Shown here one piece after another: positions 42,852 to 52,161 of a DNA stretch of 64,000 nucleotides. A program made the translations under genes and the position numbers. Positions within the stretch are counted from its first letter, which is position 1. Each line of letters opens with the position of its first letter. The notes beneath the pieces were generated by a model. That model had not been told where the DNA came from. It made no database searches and worked only from the letters and a program-made list of their open reading frames with translations. Origin of the DNA: Variovorax paradoxus (lineage in GTDB: Bacteria; Pseudomonadota; Gammaproteobacteria; Burkholderiales; Burkholderiaceae_C); assembly GCF_000834655.1 (NCBI RefSeq), contig NZ_JXQQ01000023.1:1-64000 (forward strand). The letters are read 5' to 3'.

Positions 42852-43597
42852 CCGCTCCCCTGCTCCAACTCGAAGACTTCTGCGTCGCCTACCGCACCGT
42901 CGAAGCGGTGCACAGCGTGCGCCTGCATGTGAACGAAGGCGAGATCGTCACCGTCATCGGCCCCAACGGCGCGGGCAAGACCACGCTCTTGTGCGCGGCG
43001 ATGGGCCTTCTGCCTTCCACCGGTGCGCTCACGCTCTCGGGCGAGCGCATCGCGCGCCCCGGCGTCGAGACGATGGTCGCGCGCGGCGTGGCGCTCGTGC
43101 CCGAGCGGCGCGAGCTGTTCGGCGAGATGTCGGTCGAAGACAACCTGCTGCTCGGCGGCTTCTACCAGTGGCGCAAGGGCAAGCGCGACCAGCGCGCACG
43201 CATGGAGGAAGTGTTCGAGATCTTCCCGCGCCTGCGCGAACGCAAGCCGCAGATGGCCTCCACGCTCTCGGGCGGCGAACGCCAGATGCTCGCCATCGGC
43301 CGCGCGCTGATGGCGCGCCCGCGCCTGCTGATGCTCGACGAACCCTCGCTCGGCCTCGCGCCTCTGGTCGTGCGCGAAGTGCTGCGCGTGGTCTCGCAAC
43401 TGCGAAGCCATGGCGTCTCGGTGCTGCTCGTGGAGCAGAACGCGCGCGCCGCGCTGCAGGTGGCCGACCGCGCCTACGTGCTGGAGATGGGCGCCGTGGC
43501 GCTCGAAGGCAACGCGCGCGAGCTGCTGCACGACCAGCGAATCATCGACACCTACCTGGGCATCGGCAACCGCAACGCGGAACCCGCCGTCGCCTGA
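42848..43597 (+). CDS. LivF-type ABC transporter ATP-binding protein (paa locus)
   Basis: This 249-residue ATPase has Walker A GPNGAGKTT, signature LSGGERQ and Walker B LLMLDEPSLGLAP, with the LivF-specific PERRELFGEMSVEDNLLLGG. It is the second ATPase of the transporter and overlaps the fusion gene by ATGA. A 28-bp gap precedes paaZ. Confidence 0.93.
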   Translation: MTAPLLQLEDFCVAYRTVEAVHSVRLHVNEGEIVTVIGPNGAGKTTLLCAAMGLLPSTGALTLSGERIARPGVETMVARGVALVPERRELFGEMSVEDNLLLGGFYQWRKGKRDQRARMEEVFEIFPRLRERKPQMASTLSGGERQMLAIGRALMARPRLLMLDEPSLGLAPLVVREVLRVVSQLRSHGVSVLLVEQNARAALQVADRAYVLEMGAVALEGNARELLHDQRIIDTYLGIGNRNAEPAVA

Positions 43598-43625
43598 ACC
43601 CGAGACCGCCTGCTCAAGGACTCCC

Positions 43626-45677
43626 ATGACCACCCTTCAAAGCTACATCGCCGGCCGCTGGATCGGCAAGGAAAGCGCGCAGCAGCTGCGCAGCGCCGTC
43701 AACGGCAAGGCCGTGGCCAGCACGCATGCCGAAGCGATCGACTTCGCCGAGGCGCTGCAGTACGCGCGCCGCACCGGCATCCCCGCGCTCATGAAGCTCG
43801 ACTTCCAGCAGCGCGCCGAACGCCTGAAGGCGTTGGCCAAGTACCTCGCCGCGAACAAGGAGACGCTCTACGCGATCTCGGCTCATACGGGCGCCACGCG
43901 CGCCGACAGCTGGATCGACATCGAAGGCGGCGCCGGCACGCTGAGCGCCTATGCCGGCATCGGCTCCAACGAGCTGCCCTCGGGCAACCTCGTGCACGAA
44001 GGCCCGGCCTTCCCGCTGGGCAAGAAGGGCGGCTTTGCGGGCACGCACATCCTGGTGCCGCGCGGCGGCGTGGCGGTGCACATCAACGCCTTCAACTTTC
44101 CGGTGTGGGGCCTGCTCGAGAAATTCGCGCCCAGCTTCCTGGCGGGCATGCCGTGCATCGGCAAGCCGGCCTCGGCCACCAGCTACCTCACCGAAGCGGC
44201 CGTGCGGCTCATCGTGCAGTCGGGCATCCTGCCCGAGGGCAGCCTGCAGCTGGTGATCGGCGGCACGGGCGACCTGCTCGATCGGCTCGAAAGCCCGGAC
44301 GTGGTCACCTTCACCGGTTCGGCCGACACCGCGGCCAAGCTGCGCGTGCACCCGAACATCGTGCGCCAGTCGATTCCGTTCAACGCCGAGGCCGACTCGC
44401 TCAACTGCGCGATCCTCGCGCCCGACGTGACGCCCGACGACGAGGAGTTCGATCTCTTCGTGAAGGAAGTGGCGCGCGAGATGACGACCAAGGCCGGCCA
44501 GAAATGCACCGCCATCCGCCGCGCGATCGTGCCGCGCCAGCACCTGGACGCGGTGGCGGAGCGCCTGCGCGCGCGCCTGGCCAAGACCGTCATCGGCGAT
44601 CCGTCGCGCGAAGAGGTGCGCATGGGTGCCCTCGCCTCGCACGCGCAGCAGGCCGACGTGGCCGAGCGCGTGGCCACGCTGCTGCAGGGCGCCGAGCTGG
44701 TCTACGGCGAACGCGACGGCTTCTCGCCCGTGGGCGACGGCGTTGCCGAAGGCGCCTTCTTCGCGCCCACGCTGCTCCTGAGCCGCAAGCCCCTCGAACA
44801 CGACGCCGCGCACGACGTCGAGGCCTTCGGCCCCGTCAGCACGCTCATGCCCTATGACGGTATCGACGAAGCGCTGGCCCTGGCCGCACGCGGCCGCGGC
44901 AGCCTCGTCGGCACGCTGGTCACGCGCGATCCGGCCGTCGCGGCCAAGGCCATTCCAGTCGCCGCCGCATGGCACGGCCGCCTGCTGGTGCTCGACCGCG
45001 AGGCCGCGGTGGAGTCGACCGGCCACGGCTCGCCGCTGCCGCAACTCAAGCACGGCGGCCCGGGCCGCGCGGGCGGCGGCGAAGAGCTCGGCGGCCTGCG
45101 CGCCGTCAAGCACTACCTGCAGCGCGCCGCGGTGCAAGGCTCGCCCACCATGCTGGCCGCGATCACCGGCGAACACGTGCGCGGCGCGGCCGTGCGCGAG
45201 AGCGAGGTCCACCCGTTCCGCAGCTACTTCGAAGACCTGCGCATCGGCGACTCGCTGCTCACCCACCGCCGCACCGTCGGCGAGGCCGACATCGTGGCCT
45301 TCGGCGGCATCTCGGGCGACTATTTCTACATGCACTTCGACGAAGTGGCGGCCAAGGAATCGCCGTTCGGCAAGCGCATCGCGCACGGCTACTTCGTGCT
45401 GTCGGCCGCGGCGGGCCTGTTCGTCTCGCCCGCGCCGGGCCCGGTGCTGGCCAACTACGGCCTCGATACGCTGCGCTTCGTCAAGCCCGTGGGCATCGGC
45501 GACACCATCCGCGCGCGCCTCACATGCAAGCGCAAGATCGACCGCAACAAGAAGGACGCGAGCGGCCAGGGCCAGGGCGTGGTGGCGTGGGACGTGGAGG
45601 TGACGAACCAGGATGGCGACGTGGTCGCGAGCTACGATATCCTGACCCTCGTCTCCAAGAAACCGGAAACCACCTGA
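43626..45677 (+). CDS. paaZ: PaaZ, bifunctional oxepin-CoA hydrolase / aldehyde dehydrogenase
   Basis: This is a 683-residue two-domain enzyme. The N-terminal ALDH domain (to about 515) has Glu255 and catalytic Cys294 (TTKAGQKCTAIRR). The C-terminal MaoC hotdog domain carries the hydratase dyad Asp565 and His570 in GISGDYFYMHFDE. It opens the oxepin-CoA ring and oxidises the resulting semialdehyde. Length matches E. coli PaaZ (681). Its stop overlaps the next start (TGATG). Confidence 0.96.
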   Translation: MTTLQSYIAGRWIGKESAQQLRSAVNGKAVASTHAEAIDFAEALQYARRTGIPALMKLDFQQRAERLKALAKYLAANKETLYAISAHTGATRADSWIDIEGGAGTLSAYAGIGSNELPSGNLVHEGPAFPLGKKGGFAGTHILVPRGGVAVHINAFNFPVWGLLEKFAPSFLAGMPCIGKPASATSYLTEAAVRLIVQSGILPEGSLQLVIGGTGDLLDRLESPDVVTFTGSADTAAKLRVHPNIVRQSIPFNAEADSLNCAILAPDVTPDDEEFDLFVKEVAREMTTKAGQKCTAIRRAIVPRQHLDAVAERLRARLAKTVIGDPSREEVRMGALASHAQQADVAERVATLLQGAELVYGERDGFSPVGDGVAEGAFFAPTLLLSRKPLEHDAAHDVEAFGPVSTLMPYDGIDEALALAARGRGSLVGTLVTRDPAVAAKAIPVAAAWHGRLLVLDREAAVESTGHGSPLPQLKHGGPGRAGGGEELGGLRAVKHYLQRAAVQGSPTMLAAITGEHVRGAAVRESEVHPFRSYFEDLRIGDSLLTHRRTVGEADIVAFGGISGDYFYMHFDEVAAKESPFGKRIAHGYFVLSAAAGLFVSPAPGPVLANYGLDTLRFVKPVGIGDTIRARLTCKRKIDRNKKDASGQGQGVVAWDVEVTNQDGDVVASYDILTLVSKKPETT

Positions 45678-46435
45678 TGTTCGATCTCACGGGAAAAGTA
45701 GCGCTCGTCACCGGCGGCAACGGCGGCATCGGCCTCGGCATGGCCGAGGGCCTGGCGAAGGCCGGTGCGCGCGTCATCGTCGCGGCGCGCAATGCGCAGA
45801 AGTCGGCCGCCGCGGTCGAGGCGCTGAAGGCGCTGGGCAGCGACAGCTTCGCGCTCGCACTCGACGTGACCGACGAGGCCTCGGTGCAGAAGGCCTTCGA
45901 CGACGTGGCTGCGCGCTGCGGCCGGCTCGACATCCTCGTGAACAACGCCGGCACCACGGTGCGCAAGCCGGTCGACCAGCTCGCGCTCGCCGAATGGCAC
46001 CAGGTGATGGACACCAACCTCACGAGCGCATTCCTCTGCAGCCGCGCCGCCCACCCGCACCTGAAGGCGGCCGGCGGCGGCAAGATCATCAACATCGGCT
46101 CGATGATGTCCATCTTCGGCGCGCCCTACGCGCCGGCCTATGCCGCGAGCAAGGCCGGCATCGTGCAGCTGACCAAGTCGACCGCGCTCTCGTGGGCCGC
46201 CGACAACATCCAGGTCAATGCGATCCTGCCCGGCTGGTTCGAGACCGAACTCACCGACGGCGCCCGCAGCCAGATCCCGGGCCTGTACGACCGCGTGGTG
46301 GCCCGCGCCGCCGCCGGCCGCTGGGGCCAGCCGGCCGACATCGCCGGCACGGCGGTGTTTCTCGCGAGCCCCGCCTCCGACTACGTGACCGGCACCGCGA
46401 TTCCGGTCGACGGAGGGTTTTCCATTTCTGGCTGA
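45677..46435 (+). CDS. SDR-family oxidoreductase coupled to paaZ
   Basis: This 252-residue classical SDR has TGGNGGIGLG near residue 12, VNNAGTT, SMMSIFGAPYAPAYAASKAG (YxxxK) and VDGGFSISG. It resembles gluconate/3-oxoacyl-ACP-reductase-like dehydrogenases. The TGATG overlap with paaZ indicates co-translation, so it probably acts in or near the phenylacetate route. It is not a PaaH homologue (different family), so it should not be assigned that step without evidence. Confidence 0.88.
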   Translation: MFDLTGKVALVTGGNGGIGLGMAEGLAKAGARVIVAARNAQKSAAAVEALKALGSDSFALALDVTDEASVQKAFDDVAARCGRLDILVNNAGTTVRKPVDQLALAEWHQVMDTNLTSAFLCSRAAHPHLKAAGGGKIINIGSMMSIFGAPYAPAYAASKAGIVQLTKSTALSWAADNIQVNAILPGWFETELTDGARSQIPGLYDRVVARAAAGRWGQPADIAGTAVFLASPASDYVTGTAIPVDGGFSISG

Positions 46436-46465
46436 AGCCGGGCGGCCCGTGTAAATTCGGCCGCC

Positions 46466-47026
46466 ATGCTCTTCTGGTTCCAGATCTTCCTTCTCGTCGC
46501 CGGCACGGCCGCCCTGCTCTACGTCTCGCGCGGGCCGTTGAGCCAGCCCGGCTCGCACGGCTTCTACCGCTTCTTCGCGTGGGAATGCATGCTGGTGCTG
46601 ATCGTGGTGAACCTGCCGGTGTGGCATGTCGATCCGCTCTCGGCGACGCAGATCCTTTCGTGCGTGTTCCTGGCGCTGTCGATCTGGCTGCCGATCCACG
46701 CGGTGCGGCTGCTCAAGGCGCAGGGCAAGCCCAGCGATGCGCGAAACGACGACCCTGCCCTCTACGGCTTCGAGAAGACCTCCTCGCTCGTGACCTCGGG
46801 CGCCTTCCGCTACATCCGCCATCCGATGTACACCGCGCTGATGCTGCTGGCCTGGGGCGCCTTCCTCAAGCAGTTCACCTGGCTCACGCTGGCGCTGGTG
46901 CTGGCGGCCACGCTGCTGCTGGTGCTCACCGCGCTCAGCGACGAGAAGGAATGCATCGCGCATTTCGGCGACACCTACCGCGACTACATGCGCCGCACGC
47001 GGCGCTTCATTCCGTTCGTGGTGTGA
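46466..47026 (+). CDS. Isoprenylcysteine carboxylmethyltransferase-family protein
   Basis: This is a 186-residue membrane protein with four or five hydrophobic segments. The C-terminal ICMT/PEMT motif GAFRYIRHPMYTALML and DEKECIAHFGDTYRDYMRRTRRFIPF binds SAM. Bacterial members methylate diverse substrates, mostly unknown. It follows the SDR by 30 bp and precedes the AraC gene by 18 bp on the same strand. Confidence 0.87.
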   Translation: MLFWFQIFLLVAGTAALLYVSRGPLSQPGSHGFYRFFAWECMLVLIVVNLPVWHVDPLSATQILSCVFLALSIWLPIHAVRLLKAQGKPSDARNDDPALYGFEKTSSLVTSGAFRYIRHPMYTALMLLAWGAFLKQFTWLTLALVLAATLLLVLTALSDEKECIAHFGDTYRDYMRRTRRFIPFVV

Positions 47027-47044
47027 CGGTCCGGGCGGCACCGC

Positions 47045-48109
47045 ATGCTCAAGCCACCCGATACCGTATCGATAGAGTTTGTGCGCGGCATGCTGTCGGG
47101 CGTGGGCTACCCCTCGAAGTCGTGCGCTGACTATCTTGCAGCCGCGAGCATCGATCCGGCCCTCATCGAGCAGCCGTCGTCCCGGATCACTTCGGACCAG
47201 TACGTCGCGCTGTTCGGCCTCCTGATGGAGCGGCTGAACGATGAATTCCTCGGATTCCTCTCGCGTCCGCTGCGCCGTGGCGGCTTTGAATTCATCCTCC
47301 GGTCGATACTGGGCGCGAGCACGCTCGGCCATGCCATGCACCGGATGGGAAAGGCGCTCTACCTGCTGCAGGACGATTTCGAATTCGTCTACCCGATCGA
47401 AGGCGATATCGCCGGTCTGCGCATCGTCTTCAAATCGTCGGCGGGCGACCGGGTGTTCCTGCACGAGATGACGATCCGCGCGTTCTGGCGGCTGATCGTG
47501 TGGCTTCACGGGGAAAGGCTGCGCACGGTCCGCTTCGACTTCGCTTTTCCCACGCCCACGCATGCGTCGGAATACAAGCGCGTTTTTCCAGGGCCGCTGC
47601 GATTCGACCAGCCGCACACCACGTTCTGGTTCGAGGCCAAGAGCCTCGATGCACCCATGCTCCGCGACGAAAAGGCGATGCGTGACTTCCTGGCGCTCGC
47701 GCCAGGTTTCATCATCATTCCAAAGGTGAGCGAGCACAGCGTCACCGCCCGCGTGCGCGCCTATCTGCACTCCAGGCGCCCGGAGTGGCCGAACCTGGCC
47801 GCAACGGCCGACGCGTTGAACATGAGTTCCAGCACCTTGCAACGCCACCTTGCAGAAGAGGGCGCCACTTTTCAATCGGTGAAGAACCAGCTGCGGCTCG
47901 ATGCCGCCATCGTTCGACTCGATTCGGGGGGGATTTCCCTGGCGGCGCTCGCGCTGGAGCTCGGCTTTGCCGACAGCGCATCGTTCCAGCGGGCGTTCAA
48001 GCTCTGGACCGGCAGTCCCCCGGGGGCGTACCGCCGGTTCGGCCCTGCATCCGAATCTGCCGAATCTGCCGAGCCGGCCGAGCCGCCGGCTGCAGCGCTT
48101 CCACCCTGA
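47045..48109 (+). CDS. AraC-family regulator with arabinose-binding-like N-terminus
   Basis: This 354-residue protein has an N-terminal ligand-binding region of the PF12625 type and a C-terminal AraC HTH pair (ATADALNMSSSTLQRHLAEEGATFQSVKNQLRLDAAIVRL, then LALELGFADSASFQRAFKLWTGSPPGAYRR) near residues 245-335. The tail is a low-complexity ESAESAEPAEPPAA segment. It converges on a DUF6351 lipoprotein gene, which is a possible target. Confidence 0.9.
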   Translation: MLKPPDTVSIEFVRGMLSGVGYPSKSCADYLAAASIDPALIEQPSSRITSDQYVALFGLLMERLNDEFLGFLSRPLRRGGFEFILRSILGASTLGHAMHRMGKALYLLQDDFEFVYPIEGDIAGLRIVFKSSAGDRVFLHEMTIRAFWRLIVWLHGERLRTVRFDFAFPTPTHASEYKRVFPGPLRFDQPHTTFWFEAKSLDAPMLRDEKAMRDFLALAPGFIIIPKVSEHSVTARVRAYLHSRRPEWPNLAATADALNMSSSTLQRHLAEEGATFQSVKNQLRLDAAIVRLDSGGISLAALALELGFADSASFQRAFKLWTGSPPGAYRRFGPASESAESAEPAEPPAAALPP

Positions 48110-48139
48110 CCAGGTGCAAGCGCTGCCGGCAAGGCCTGC

Positions 48140-50404
48140 CTAGTTGTAGATGTTCGAGGCGCCCCAGTCGCCGGTGCTGAAGTCGATCCAGGTCTTCGGC
48201 TTCGACTGCCCTTCGCCAGGAACGCTCCAGTCGCACACGCCTCTGGGGAATGCGGCCGCAAGGCGCGTACGTTGCGAGGGCGTGAACGTCACCTGGTAGG
48301 CCGAGAAGTCGATCGGCTTGAGCTTGCACATCAGTATGTCTTCGGACAACGGTCCGCCGGCCACGATCCGCACATCCATGTCGATGGGCATGGCCTTGTT
48401 GCACGAGGTGTCCGGGTCCCACGAAACCGGCTCCTCGGTCTTCTCGCCGTTGACCCAGCACGCGTCCTTCAGATGGGCTGGCTTGTTGCGAATGACCTTC
48501 ACCGCATAGGAATCGGCGGACTTGTCGGCCGCGATGTTGTCCAGCCATTCGTTCTGCGCCTTCAGCGCATTCAGGTCCAAGTTCTCCGATCCGGTCACGT
48601 CGTTCGTGGTCCAGTTGACCTGGTTCTCGGTCGTGCCGTTCGCCTTCTTCAGGCGCTCCAGGAAGGCGAGCGTCTTGTTGCGCGGATGGATGTTGGCTGC
48701 GTTGTCCACGTAGACGCGGACATCGATGATCGGCAACCTGAAGTCCTCGAACGACGTGAGGACACGGCCGGACGCATAGGCACGCCTGACGGCGATCGGG
48801 TCGCCGGCGCTTCGCTCCCTGGTGAGGTTGCCGTCGATGTCGAGCCCGCCGATCTTCTCGTTCAGGTGAACGAATTCCTCGGGCGTGATCTTCCCGGCGT
48901 TGACCGCGGCCAGGCCGTACTGCACCCCGACGTTGTCATAGGGCGAACGCGCGAAGCCCGTCCTGCCGTTGCGGCCGAAGCTGTTCACGTTGGAATCCCA
49001 GACGGTTCCTCTCACGCCGCCCGGATTGCTCACCGGGTCGTAGATGGGCAGGCCCGCCACCGGGGTCCCCGCACTCCCGACATTGAAACCGTTGACGGGG
49101 TTCTGGAAGGCATTCGAGAACCCGGCCCAGTTCGTCTGGCACACGGTCCGCCCGATGTCGGGTCCCGCCAGGGGCGAAGTGGCCACCGAGCCGCCGTCCA
49201 CGGCCGCCCTGCGCGCCGCGGTCCACGATGCGGGGTCGGTCGCGAGCGTGTCGAAGTAGTTGTTCAGCGGCTTGCAGTCGATGATGTCGACGGCGAGCGT
49301 GGGGATGTCGGAGAAGCTCGCACCCGGAATGATCGCGTCCAGCAGCCCGGGGTAGTTGTGCACGATGTAGTGCTGCAGGATGGAACCGCCCGAGACACCC
49401 GTGCCGATGGTGAACTTCGGTATCCCGTACTGCTCGACGAATCGCTCCTTGACCATCATCGTCGTCTCGGAAGAGGTCACGTCGTCCTCCCCGGTTCCGT
49501 AGGTGTTCCGGGTTCCGAACGCGACGGCGAAGCCGAGGCTGAGCGGCGTGTCCAGCAGCGCGTCCCTGGCTTCGTTCTTTCCCGAGCGAAAGCCCGGGGA
49601 AGCGCCGCCCAGGAACGGGTAGTTCAGCTTGCCGTTCCATCCGTTGCCGGGTTTCTTTCCGTCCTTGCTCCAGGGCGCACGGACCGGGTCGCTCGGATCG
49701 TCCAGCATCGCGATCCGGTAGATCGACTCATTGACGGTGCCGGACTCGACTCTCACGATGTAGTCGACCTCCTTGCCTTCGGTGGTCGTCGTTCTCGCAA
49801 GGTCCGCGGGATACGGCGGCTTCAGCACAGCGAGCGGTGCGAACGTGCCCGCTTTCGTGCGGTAGAACCAGTCGTAGCGGACCTTCGCCACGCACGGCCC
49901 CGAAGCGGGCGGCGGGCCAAGTCCGGAGGCTTCCGTCTCGCAGCTCCAGGGACTCTGCCGCGTGCCGGAAAAGATGGGGCCGGTCGCTGAGAAATTGTTC
50001 AGCTCGAGCTTGCCGATCTCCTTGCCTGCGCTGACCGCCGTCAGCACGTTGGCGCCAACCTTCAGTCCGGTGAGCAGGCCGCGCATTCTCGATGTCGACT
50101 TGTCCAGCACCAACCTGTCGGTCACGTCGGTGCCGTTGAGCATGAAGGTGATCGGCGAAGTCGGCACCGCGGTGGAAGGCGTCGCCTCCACGACCACATC
50201 GCCGTCGCTGACCATGTCCTTCCGGGTCGAGACTGCAGCGAGCGAAACGCTGGTTCCGGGCGTCTCGCCGCTGACGGGAATGGACACGGGTATCGAGCCG
50301 AAGCCGCCACCCGATCCGCCGCAGCCGGCCAATGTGGCGATCAGCACGGCCGAAATGGCCAGACCGGCCGGCACCCGTTTCGGGACCTGGATATGAATAC
50401 GCAT
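48140..50404 (-). CDS. DUF6351-family secreted lipoprotein (hydrolase-like)
   Basis: This is a 754-residue lipoprotein with signal peptide ending in lipobox LAGC (Cys near residue 27) followed by GSGGGFG. A Ser motif GTGVSGGSILQHY near residue 340 (GxSxG) and a central alpha/beta-like region suggest an esterase-type hydrolase. This DUF6351 family has no assigned function that I know. AGGAGA lies before the ATG at 50404. It is unusually large for an esterase. An AraC gene converges on it. Confidence 0.8.
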   Translation of the reverse strand: MRIHIQVPKRVPAGLAISAVLIATLAGCGGSGGGFGSIPVSIPVSGETPGTSVSLAAVSTRKDMVSDGDVVVEATPSTAVPTSPITFMLNGTDVTDRLVLDKSTSRMRGLLTGLKVGANVLTAVSAGKEIGKLELNNFSATGPIFSGTRQSPWSCETEASGLGPPPASGPCVAKVRYDWFYRTKAGTFAPLAVLKPPYPADLARTTTTEGKEVDYIVRVESGTVNESIYRIAMLDDPSDPVRAPWSKDGKKPGNGWNGKLNYPFLGGASPGFRSGKNEARDALLDTPLSLGFAVAFGTRNTYGTGEDDVTSSETTMMVKERFVEQYGIPKFTIGTGVSGGSILQHYIVHNYPGLLDAIIPGASFSDIPTLAVDIIDCKPLNNYFDTLATDPASWTAARRAAVDGGSVATSPLAGPDIGRTVCQTNWAGFSNAFQNPVNGFNVGSAGTPVAGLPIYDPVSNPGGVRGTVWDSNVNSFGRNGRTGFARSPYDNVGVQYGLAAVNAGKITPEEFVHLNEKIGGLDIDGNLTRERSAGDPIAVRRAYASGRVLTSFEDFRLPIIDVRVYVDNAANIHPRNKTLAFLERLKKANGTTENQVNWTTNDVTGSENLDLNALKAQNEWLDNIAADKSADSYAVKVIRNKPAHLKDACWVNGEKTEEPVSWDPDTSCNKAMPIDMDVRIVAGGPLSEDILMCKLKPIDFSAYQVTFTPSQRTRLAAAFPRGVCDWSVPGEGQSKPKTWIDFSTGDWGASNIYN

Positions 50405-50552
50405 TGCTTGTCTCCTGTGTGTTTGCGAACTGGCCGCGGGTGGGTTTCCGGTACGCATCGCGTGACGAAAACCTGCGGCCTTCCACCCAGGATTTTTGAA
50501 GCGGGCCATGCACTCCAGCAATTGCCAAACCTGCGTCCGCGATGACCGAACG

Positions 50553-50567
50553 CCCCGAATCACGGGG
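50553..50567. promoter_or_regulatory. Short inverted repeat upstream of the DUF6351 gene
   Basis: CCCCG (50553-50557), a 5-nt spacer and CGGGG (50563-50567) lie 150 bp upstream of the start. It may be an operator or a weak hairpin after the upstream ligase gene; nothing decides between them. Otherwise the 232-bp gap (50405-50636) shows no gene. Confidence 0.3.
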
Positions 50568-50636
50568 GTACTTCCACCTACACGATCGCTCGCCGCAAAC
50601 AGCCCAGCGCCTTTTCACGCGAACGAAGCGGGCCGA

Positions 50637-52157
50637 TCAGCGTGTGGACGACGGCGCATCCCGCACCGTCCTGTCGATCGGAAAAGGCACGAAGGCGATC
50701 GACTGCGGCCGCTTGTAGCGCGCAAGCCGCTGTGCGACGAAGTCGACCAGGTCGTCCTGGGTCGCGACCGCGCCCGGCTTCAGCGCGACGGCCGCGTGGA
50801 CGGCCTCGCCCCACCGTTCGTCGGGCAGGCCGAACACGAAGGCCTCGGCCACCTCCGGGTGTGCCAGCAATGCTTTTTCCACCTCGGCGGGATACACGTT
50901 CTCGCCGCCCGTCTTGATGAGCTGCTTGTGGGGCGCGCGCCCTTCGAACCACAGCCAGCCGTCTTCATCGAGCCGGCCGAGGTCGCCGGTGCGGTGCCAG
51001 GGGTCGGCCGGCGTGAAGGGGCCCTGCGTCTCCGCGTTCCAGTAGCCCAGGAACACCGTGGGGCCGCTCACGGCGATCTCTCCCTGCACGCCCACGGCCA
51101 GCGGTTGCCCGGCCGCATCCTGCACACGAAGCTGCGATGGCGCGACCGCGCGACCGGCGGCGCCGGGACGCTCGCGCTGCAGGCCCAGGCACACCATGCT
51201 CGACACCTCGGCCTGGCCATAGGCCGACCAGAAGCCGGCCGCAGGGCACATCAGGGCCAGGCGTTCCAGCGTGGCCGGCGGCTCCAGCCCCATGCAGATG
51301 CGCAGGCTGGCCAGCGCGGTGCAGGCGGTGCCTGTGTCGGCCGCCTCGAGGATGGCGCCGAGCATGGGCGCGAATGTGGCGCACACCGTCAGGCGATGCC
51401 GCTGCACCGCCGCCACCGCCGAGGCCGCATCGAAGCGCGGCAACAGCGCGCATGCGCCGCCGGCCTCCAGCAGCGCCAGCGCCAGGCCGATGCCGGCCGC
51501 ATGGAACAGCGGCAGCACGCCCAGCCAGCGGTCGTCCGGCCCGAGCGACCACACGCGGCCCGTTTGCCGAGCCGATGCAGCCAGGTGCGACTGCGCCAGC
51601 AGCGCCCCACGCGCGCGCCCGTCCACCGCGGCGGTGTACAGCATCGCCACGCCGAGTTCGGGCGCATCCTGCCGCGGCACCGCGGCGGCGTTCGAGGGTC
51701 CGGCGAATGCGATCGATGGCCATGACGCGGCGTCGAGATCCACCGTTCGCACCTGGGGCATGCCATCGGGCCAGGCCGCCTGCCACAAGGGCGCGCAAGC
51801 GGCATCCACCACCGCGAGCACCGGCACGGCATCGGCCGACTGCCCGGCGATCTCGTCCGGTGCAAGCCGAAGATTGAGCGGCACGAGGATCGCGCCGAGC
51901 CACGCCACGGCCCCTAGCAGCACCAGCACCTCGATGCGATTGCCGGCCACCAGCACCACGCGATCGCCTCGCGCGATGCCCAGCGCCGCGAGCGCCGCCG
52001 CTTGCCGCTGCACCGCTTCGTACAGCGCGGCATGGGTGCAGATGCCGTCCTCGACGATCACCGCTGCACGGTCGGCGTGGGCACCGGCATTGCGGGCGAG
52101 CAGCTCGACCAGGGTGGACGCGACGGGCGTCGCCTCGATGCCGTTCATGTCCGCCAT
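50637..52157 (-). CDS. Class I adenylate-forming enzyme, degenerate motifs
   Basis: This 506-residue acyl-CoA-ligase-like protein has A5 YGQAE and A7/A8 HRTGDLGRLDEDGWLWFEGR and IKTGGENVYPAEVE. The ATP loop, normally YTSGTTGxPKG, reads YTAAVDGRARGALL, so it has lost most phosphate-loop residues. The C-terminus ends FPIDRTVRDAPSSTR with no catalytic A10 lysine; the other frames at this end show no GK motif either. It may be a non-ligase relative or a decaying gene. It lies 4 bp downstream of the LivF-like gene. Confidence 0.83.
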   Translation of the reverse strand: MADMNGIEATPVASTLVELLARNAGAHADRAAVIVEDGICTHAALYEAVQRQAAALAALGIARGDRVVLVAGNRIEVLVLLGAVAWLGAILVPLNLRLAPDEIAGQSADAVPVLAVVDAACAPLWQAAWPDGMPQVRTVDLDAASWPSIAFAGPSNAAAVPRQDAPELGVAMLYTAAVDGRARGALLAQSHLAASARQTGRVWSLGPDDRWLGVLPLFHAAGIGLALALLEAGGACALLPRFDAASAVAAVQRHRLTVCATFAPMLGAILEAADTGTACTALASLRICMGLEPPATLERLALMCPAAGFWSAYGQAEVSSMVCLGLQRERPGAAGRAVAPSQLRVQDAAGQPLAVGVQGEIAVSGPTVFLGYWNAETQGPFTPADPWHRTGDLGRLDEDGWLWFEGRAPHKQLIKTGGENVYPAEVEKALLAHPEVAEAFVFGLPDERWGEAVHAAVALKPGAVATQDDLVDFVAQRLARYKRPQSIAFVPFPIDRTVRDAPSSTR

Positions 52158-52161
52158 CGCT

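Noticed and set aside
50600..50660. Frameshift at the 3' end of the adenylate-forming gene
   Set aside because: I checked the other frames for a GK-type A10 motif and found none, so a single frameshift does not restore a normal C-terminus.
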